Part shown: positions 1-5,376 of the stretch, piece after piece
Numbering within the stretch: position 1 is the stretch's first letter
Layout: each line of letters starts with the position of its first letter
DNA from: Acetobacteraceae bacterium
GTDB lineage: Bacteria; Pseudomonadota; Alphaproteobacteria; Acetobacterales; Acetobacteraceae
NCBI GenBank assembly: GCA_947446625.1
Contig: CANFIE010000296.1
Coordinates: 1-5,376, forward strand
Direction: 5' to 3'
Length of the DNA: 5,376 nt
Program-made: the position numbers and the translations under genes
Notes under the pieces: generated by a model
What the model was told of the DNA's origin: nothing
The model's database searches: none
Seen by the model: the letters and a program-made list of their open reading frames with translations, nothing else

Positions 1-736
1 CATCCAGCGCAATGCCCAAATCGGCGCGGCGCTCGCGCACCAGCTCGGCCAGTTGCCCCGGCGCGGTGCTGCCCACGCCCTTGTTGATGTTGAAGCCATC
101 CGGCGCCACGCCGATGCTGACAACCTCGGCGCCCAATTCCCACAGCACGGTGGGCGCCACCTTGTAGGCAGCGCCATGGGCGCAATCCACCACAATGCGC
201 AGGCTTTCCAGCGTCAGGCCGCGTGGCACCGCGGCCTTCACCGCCTCGATGTAGCGGCCCTCGGCATCCGGCATGCGGGTGGCGCGCCCCAGCCGAGACG
301 GCGCCACCTGCGCGCCCGTCAGGTCGCCGGCCATCAGCCGCTCAATCTCCATTTCCTGCGCGTCGGAAAGCTTCAGCCCATCCGGCCCGAACAGCTTGAT
401 GCCGTTATCCTCATACGGGTTGTGGCTGGCCGAAACCATCACGCCCAAATCCGCCCGCATGCTGCGCGTCAGCAGCGCCACGGCCGGCGTCGGCAGCGGG
501 CCAAGGATCACCACATCCATGCCCGCACCAATGAAGCCGGCGGTCAGCGCCGGTTCAAGCATGTAGCCGGAAAGCCGGGTATCCTTGCCAATCACCACCC
601 GGTGCCGGTGGCTGCCCCGGTTGAAGAACTGCCCGGCCGCCTGGCCCAGCCGCAGCGCCGTGGCGGCGTCCATCGGCGGCTTGTTGGCCGTGCCGCGAAT
701 GCCATCGGTGCCGAACAAGCGACGGGTTGTGCTCAT
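1..736 (-). CDS. glmM: Phosphoglucosamine mutase, 5' part (3' end outside window)
   Basis: GlmM interconverts glucosamine-6-phosphate and glucosamine-1-phosphate in the cytoplasm, the step before GlmU makes UDP-GlcNAc for peptidoglycan and LPS. The window holds 245 codons of a family usually about 450 residues long. Seen in the sequence: the N-terminal FGTDGIRG motif (residues 8-15), GKDTR (50-54), and the phosphoserine loop VSASHNP (101-107), in which S104 aligns with the serine that is phosphorylated in this family. NPYEDNGIKLF (106-116) follows and is also typical. The last complete codon is the Asp of IALD, which should open the DGDxDR metal-binding loop just beyond the edge, so the cut falls in domain 2. 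The ATG at 736 gives the standard N-terminus (MSTTRRLFGTDG), with GGGAG 11 nt upstream. It follows folP after 70 bp in the same direction, as in many proteobacteria. No frameshift or lesion is seen in the part present. Confidence 0.97.
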   Translation of the reverse strand, partial: MSTTRRLFGTDGIRGTANKPPMDAATALRLGQAAGQFFNRGSHRHRVVIGKDTRLSGYMLEPALTAGFIGAGMDVVILGPLPTPAVALLTRSMRADLGVMVSASHNPYEDNGIKLFGPDGLKLSDAQEMEIERLMAGDLTGAQVAPSRLGRATRMPDAEGRYIEAVKAAVPRGLTLESLRIVVDCAHGAAYKVAPTVLWELGAEVVSIGVAPDGFNINKGVGSTAPGQLAELVRERRADLGIALD

Positions 737-747
737 GGAACCATCGA

Positions 748-752
748 CTCCC
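748..752 (-). promoter_or_regulatory. Ribosome-binding site of glmM
   Basis: GGGAG on the minus strand lies 11 nt before the glmM ATG at 736. The spacing is slightly long, but this is the only purine-rich stretch in the folP-glmM gap placed to serve that start. Confidence 0.5.
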
Positions 753-806
753 AGGGGAAACCCGCCATTGCGGGACAAACTTCGTACATCCGGGCGCGGC
801 TGGGCG

Positions 807-1856
807 CTACTCCGGCAACGCTCCGGCCTCGCAGGCGGCCCACACCTTCAGCGCCTGCACCGTCTCGGCCACGTCATGCACGCGCAGAATGCCGGCGCCA
901 CGCAGGGTGGCGGCCAGGGCGGCGGCCACGCTGCCGGCCACGCGCTGGCCCGGCTCGGGCGTATCCGTCAGCCGGCCGATGAAGCCCTTGCGCGAGACCC
1001 CCACCAAAATCGTGCAGCCCAGCCCGGCCAGCAGCGGCAGCCGTTCCAGCAGCGCCAGGTTGTGCGCCACGGTCTTGCCAAAGCCGATGCCGGGGTCCAC
1101 CGCAATCCGCCCGCGCGGAATGCCCAGCCGCTCCAGCGTCTCCACCCGGTCGCGCAGAAACCGCGCCACATCCAGCGCCACATCGGCGTAGTGCGGGTTC
1201 TGCTGCATGCTGCGGGGGTCCATGCCCAGCATGTGCATCAGCACCAGCGGCGCCTGGGCCTGCTGCACCACGCGCAGGGCATTGCCGTCATGCCGCAGCG
1301 CCGAGATGTCGTTCACCACCTCGGCCCCGGCTTCCAGCACGGCGGCCATGGTGCTGGCATTGCGCGTATCCACCGAGACCGTGGTCGCCTTGGCCAATTC
1401 CCGCACCACCGGCAGAATCCGGCGCTGCTCTTCCTCAGGCGTTACCGGCAGGGCACCGGGGCGGGTGGATTCGCCGCCCACATCCAGCATATCGGCCCCC
1501 GCCGCCAGCAGGGCGTGGCCATGGGCAATGGCAGCGGCGGCGTTGCGGCCCAACCCGTCACCCGAAAAGCTGTCGGGCGTGGTGTTCACAATGCCCATCA
1601 CCAGCGGCACGCCCTCGGTGCGGCCCAGCCCGGCGAAGGGCGGCAGCGGCCGGGTCAGCCGGTCCAGCGCGGTATCCCATTCGCTGCCCAACCCCGCCAC
1701 GGGGCCCACGCCCTGGTCCTGCCCCGCCGCAATCCGCCGCACCAGCAGAAACGCCGCCGGCCCACCCAGCAGCGGCAGCCCGGCGCCGCTGCGCACGGCA
1801 TGGAAGGCAGCCGGGCCGGTCACCAGCCCCAGCGGTTCAAGCCAGCGTTCAGTCAT
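807..1856 (-). CDS. folP: Dihydropteroate synthase with N-terminal extension
   Basis: FolP condenses 6-hydroxymethyl-7,8-dihydropterin pyrophosphate with p-aminobenzoate to give 7,8-dihydropteroate, a cytoplasmic step of folate synthesis and the sulfonamide target. The TIM-barrel catalytic domain spans about residues 84-340. Seen: MGIVNTTPDSFS (87-98), GGESTRPG (127-134), SVDT (161-164), NDIS (182-185), DPGIGFGK (254-261), SRKGFIG (288-294) and RVHD (325-328). These are all the usual pterin, phosphate and pABA contacts. The Phe of loop 1 (F97) and Pro of loop 2 (P133) are wild-type-like, with no sign of a sul-type resistance enzyme. Loop 1 continues as SGDG where many homologues have SDGG. 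At 349 residues it exceeds the roughly 280 of E. coli FolP because of about 80 N-terminal residues (WLEPLGLVTG onward). The ATG at 1856 is the only ATG before the domain proper; it lacks a good Shine-Dalgarno sequence. It lies 54 bp after ftsH and 70 bp before glmM. Confidence 0.96.
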   Translation of the reverse strand: MTERWLEPLGLVTGPAAFHAVRSGAGLPLLGGPAAFLLVRRIAAGQDQGVGPVAGLGSEWDTALDRLTRPLPPFAGLGRTEGVPLVMGIVNTTPDSFSGDGLGRNAAAAIAHGHALLAAGADMLDVGGESTRPGALPVTPEEEQRRILPVVRELAKATTVSVDTRNASTMAAVLEAGAEVVNDISALRHDGNALRVVQQAQAPLVLMHMLGMDPRSMQQNPHYADVALDVARFLRDRVETLERLGIPRGRIAVDPGIGFGKTVAHNLALLERLPLLAGLGCTILVGVSRKGFIGRLTDTPEPGQRVAGSVAAALAATLRGAGILRVHDVAETVQALKVWAACEAGALPE

Positions 1857-1878
1857 GGCGCGCCCGTTTGAATTGGAA

Positions 1879-1903
1879 AGGGCGGGGGTGATGCCCCCGC
1901 CCT
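1879..1903 (-). terminator. GC-rich hairpin after ftsH, possible terminator or attenuator
   Basis: A perfect inverted repeat has 10-bp arms (1879-1888 and 1894-1903) and a 5-nt loop. In the ftsH transcript it starts 7 nt after the stop codon and reads AGGGCGGGGG, loop CAUCA, CCCCCGCCCU, then UU and CC. Stem strength and position fit a Rho-independent terminator, but the U tract is only three long, counting the last stem base. It also ends 22 nt before the folP start. It may therefore reduce read-through into folP, protect the ftsH 3' end, or affect folP translation. The structure is certain; the role is inferred. Confidence 0.5.
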
Positions 1904-1910
1904 GGTTGAG

Positions 1911-3833
<1,923 letters not shown>

Positions 3834-3842
3834 CGATGCATT

Positions 3843-3846
3843 TCCT
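3843..3846 (-). promoter_or_regulatory. Ribosome-binding site supporting the GTG start of ftsH
   Basis: AGGA on the minus strand stands 9 nt before the GTG at 3833. It supports that start over the TTG at 3899. The latter has its own AGGA (3909-3906) 6 nt upstream, so the choice rests mainly on the conserved N-terminus. A four-codon reading frame, ATG CAT CGG TGA (3841-3830), overlaps the GTG. Confidence 0.55.
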
Positions 3847-3911
3847 GTCTTCGCCGGAGGCCTGTTCCGCACGGCGCCCGATTGGCGCTCCGCTTCCAAC
3901 CCCGATCCTGC

Positions 3912-3941
3912 TCAAGATAGGGCGCCCACGCCCTTTCTTGA
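3912..3941 (-). repeat. Near-perfect inverted repeat in the tilS-ftsH gap
   Basis: Arms of 13 bp (3912-3924 and 3929-3941) pair at 12 of 13 positions around a 4-nt spacer. In the transcript the form is UCAAGAAAGGGCG, loop UGGG, CGCCCUAUCUUGA, with one A-A mismatch. It begins 32 nt after the tilS stop and ends 78 nt before the ftsH GTG. No U tract follows, so it is a poor Rho-independent terminator. It could be an mRNA stem-loop or a dyad for a DNA-binding regulator of ftsH. The outer arms, TTCAAG and TATCTT separated by 17 bp, loosely resemble a -35/-10 pair. The structure is seen directly; the function is unknown. Confidence 0.6.
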
Positions 3942-3973
3942 ATGGCTGGCTCCCTATTTAGCCGCAAGTACCT

Positions 3974-5200
3974 TCAACTCCATGACCATTGCCCGGTGGC
4001 GGCACCGGCCGCGGGGGCAAAAACCAAGGCGAAGCGGGTACAGGCTTCCGCCGTAGGATAGAGCAGCGCGGGCACCGCCGCCAGCGATCCCTGCTGAAAT
4101 ATGCCCGGGATCGTACGCAAAACCGCCAAAGGCAGCGCTTTTCCGGCGTCACAAAGCCCCTGGCGCAGCCCTTGGGCAGCCTCGCCCAGCCCGCCCAGCA
4201 TAAATCCGGGCGCGCCCGGCCCCTCCAGGCGGAATCGCCCATCCCACACCGCGCCCGGCTCGGCCGCCACCGGCCCGGCCATGGCGGCAGGCTCCCGCAG
4301 CAGCAACCAGCGCCGGCCACCCCGCAGCACCGCCCCGCCCAGGCTGCCCTGGCCCCGTTGGCGCAACGCCGCCACCGCCGCCCGGGCCGGAGCATGCGCC
4401 GCTCCCGCCACCAGCCGCAGCAGCCGCGCCAGGGCGGCATCGGCCAGCGCGTCATCGCCCAGCGCCACGGGGTCAATCTCGGCATGGCCGCTGCCGGTGT
4501 GCAGCGTGGCCGCCGCCGCCAGCCGCGCCGCCAGCGCCGCTTCCTGCCGGGCGCGCCTTGTGCCAAAAGCCCGCGCCGCCTCGGCCAGCGCCGCCACGCC
4601 CGCGCCCGCCCCGCCCGGGTCGGCCAGCGCCTGGCGCAGCCGAATGCGGGCAAAGCGCGGATTGTCATTGCTCGGGTCGCGCACCGGTTCCAGCCCCCGC
4701 GCCGCCAGCAGCGCTTCCAGCCGGGCGGGCGGCACATTCAACAGAGGCCGCAGCACCAGAGCTTCGGGCGTCGGGCGCAGTGCAGCCATGGCGGCCAGCC
4801 CGGCAGCGCCGCTGCCCCGGCCGGCGCGAAACAACAGCGTCTCCACCTGGTCCAGCCGATGCTGCCCCAGCAGCAGCCAGGGCCGCCCCGTTGCCGCGCA
4901 GGCCGCCAGCAGCGCCTGCAACCGCGCCTCCCGCGCCCGCTCCTGCAAGGCCGCACCACCCGGCAGGTTCAGCGGCAGAATGTGGCTCTCAATCCCCTGC
5001 CCGGCCAGCATGGCGGCCACATGCCCGGCTTCGGCGGCGCTTTCGGCGCGCAGCCCGTGTTCCGCCACCAGAGCCAGCAGGTTGCCGCCGCGCGCCCGCG
5101 TCCACTCATGCGCCAGCAGCGCCAAGGCCAGGCTATGCGGCCCGCCCGAAACCCCGGCGGCCAGCAGCGGCGCCGTGCCAAACGGCCCCAGCGGCGCCAT
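3974..5200 (-). CDS. tilS: tRNA(Ile)-lysidine synthase homologue with altered PP-loop motifs
   Basis: TilS uses ATP and lysine to convert the wobble C34 of tRNA-Ile2(CAU) to lysidine, so that it reads AUA and is charged with isoleucine. The 408-residue length fits the family. Seen: PP-loop SGGPHS (18-23), AEHGLR (46-51), GQHRLDQVET (112-121), RGSGAAGLAAM (128-138), RPLLNVPPARLEALL (151-165) and the very typical DPSNDNPRFARIRLR (175-189). An Ala/Leu-rich C-terminal region follows. Three motifs deviate from the usual SGGxDS, VDHGLR and HHxDDQxET: the PP-loop Asp is His (codon CAT at 5137-5135), the Asp of VDHGLR is Glu, and HHxDD is QHRLD. The reading frame is otherwise intact, so this looks like a divergent enzyme, not a decayed gene. 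ATG 5200 is the first ATG, GTG or TTG after the in-frame stop at 5317-5315. Its GAGGA is unusually far away (13 nt). Position between cpoB and ftsH is the customary place for alphaproteobacterial tilS. Confidence 0.9.
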   Translation of the reverse strand: MAPLGPFGTAPLLAAGVSGGPHSLALALLAHEWTRARGGNLLALVAEHGLRAESAAEAGHVAAMLAGQGIESHILPLNLPGGAALQERAREARLQALLAACAATGRPWLLLGQHRLDQVETLLFRAGRGSGAAGLAAMAALRPTPEALVLRPLLNVPPARLEALLAARGLEPVRDPSNDNPRFARIRLRQALADPGGAGAGVAALAEAARAFGTRRARQEAALAARLAAAATLHTGSGHAEIDPVALGDDALADAALARLLRLVAGAAHAPARAAVAALRQRGQGSLGGAVLRGGRRWLLLREPAAMAGPVAAEPGAVWDGRFRLEGPGAPGFMLGGLGEAAQGLRQGLCDAGKALPLAVLRTIPGIFQQGSLAAVPALLYPTAEACTRFALVFAPAAGAATGQWSWS

Positions 5201-5213
5201 CAGCGCCGCGAAT

Positions 5214-5218
5214 TCCTC
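5214..5218 (-). promoter_or_regulatory. Possible ribosome-binding site of tilS
   Basis: GAGGA on the minus strand is the only Shine-Dalgarno-like sequence in the 32-nt gap before tilS. It is 13 nt from the ATG at 5200, longer than ideal, which leaves a non-canonical earlier start (for instance CTG at 5203) open. Confidence 0.35.
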
Positions 5219-5232
5219 AGTCGAAACGGCGC

Positions 5233-5376
5233 TCAGCGGCAGCCCGAGCGGGTCCGCAGCTGCGCCGCACGCTCGGCATGCACGCCGCGCAGGTTGGGGA
5301 AGTTGCTGCGCAGATCATCCAGCGTGTTGCAGGCATCGCGCCGATTACCCAGGCCGACGAAGCTATTGGCCAGCCC
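5233..5376 (-). CDS. cpoB: C-terminal end of CpoB/YbgF-type periplasmic TPR protein (5' end outside window)
   Basis: Only 47 codons and the TGA stop (5235-5233) are inside the window. They translate to a TPR-like helical hairpin: LANSFVGLGNRRDAC, then LDDLRSNFPNLRG, then a helix ending in RTRSGCR. This is how the last TPR repeat of CpoB/YbgF looks, where LG/A spacing, a Cys after the first helix and a FPN turn are common. In Gram-negative bacteria CpoB is exported to the periplasm. There it works with TolA and PBP1B to couple outer-membrane constriction to septal peptidoglycan synthesis. The location directly before tilS supports the call, since pal-cpoB-tilS-ftsH is a frequent alphaproteobacterial order. 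The signal peptide and coiled coil would lie outside the window. The stop is 32 nt before the tilS ATG, so the two are probably co-transcribed. Another TPR protein cannot be excluded from so short a piece. Confidence 0.75.
   Translation of the reverse strand, partial: GLANSFVGLGNRRDACNTLDDLRSNFPNLRGVHAERAAQLRTRSGCR

Noticed and set aside
761..774. Small inverted repeat with 5-bp arms and 4-nt loop in the folP-glmM gap
   Set aside because: Five GC pairs followed by only three T residues is common by chance in this base composition. Too weak to call a terminator.
53..982. 309-codon plus-strand open frame across glmM and the folP 3' end
   Set aside because: It is antisense to glmM and folP, which carry clear motifs. 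The product is His/Arg/Gln-rich with no recognisable domain, as expected for a GC-rich shadow frame.
807..1856. Possible sulfonamide-resistance (sul-type) dihydropteroate synthase
   Set aside because: There is no insertion after the loop 1 Phe (F97), P133 is wild-type-like, and the gene sits in the chromosomal ftsH-folP-glmM order.
585..1871. 428-codon plus-strand open frame opposite folP
   Set aside because: It has the low-complexity His/Gln/Arg/Gly composition of an antisense shadow. folP on the other strand has all catalytic motifs.
3874..3888. Inverted repeat with 5-bp arms upstream of ftsH
   Set aside because: Short and expected by chance in GC-rich DNA; no supporting context.
3914..3942. 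Promoter-like pair TTCAAG, 17 bp, TATCTT before ftsH (minus strand)
   Set aside because: Only 3 of 6 and 4 of 6 consensus matches, and the boxes are mostly the arms of the inverted repeat. Kept as a possibility in the dyad finding, not called as a promoter.

Overview
All genes in this window lie on the minus strand. In transcription order (high to low coordinates) they are: the 3' end of a cpoB/ybgF-type gene, tilS, ftsH, folP, and the 5' part of glmM. The DNA is visibly very GC-rich, with strong G/C preference at third codon positions and Ala/Gly/Arg-rich proteins. The order (Tol-Pal partner CpoB, then tilS, ftsH, folP, glmM) is a familiar chromosomal arrangement in Alphaproteobacteria. The FtsH N-terminus (NNFGRNLALWV) also reads as alphaproteobacterial. 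A high-GC member of Rhodospirillales/Acetobacterales is my best guess, made from memory of protein style and not from a search.

Layout: 5376-5233, C-terminal 47 residues of the periplasmic TPR protein CpoB. 5200-3974, TilS, the tRNA-Ile2 lysidine synthetase, with unexpected changes in its ATP-pyrophosphatase motifs. 3973-3834, a 140-bp spacer with a near-perfect 13-bp inverted repeat and the ftsH ribosome-binding site. 3833-1911, FtsH with a GTG start. 1910-1857, a 54-bp spacer with a perfect 10-bp GC-rich hairpin. 1856-807, FolP with about 80 extra N-terminal residues. 806-737, a 70-bp spacer. 736-1, GlmM residues 1-245, cut by the window edge inside its metal-binding loop.

The genes are housekeeping: envelope constriction (CpoB), decoding of AUA codons (TilS), membrane protein quality control (FtsH), folate synthesis (FolP) and UDP-GlcNAc precursor synthesis (GlmM). 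Short gaps and common orientation suggest co-transcription, perhaps broken or attenuated at the two hairpins. No mobile element, CRISPR array, RNA gene or foreign island is visible. No stretch over 300 bp lacks a gene. I do not see a new multi-gene system. The points most worth a second look are the altered TilS signature, the two intergenic hairpins and the N-terminal extension of FolP.
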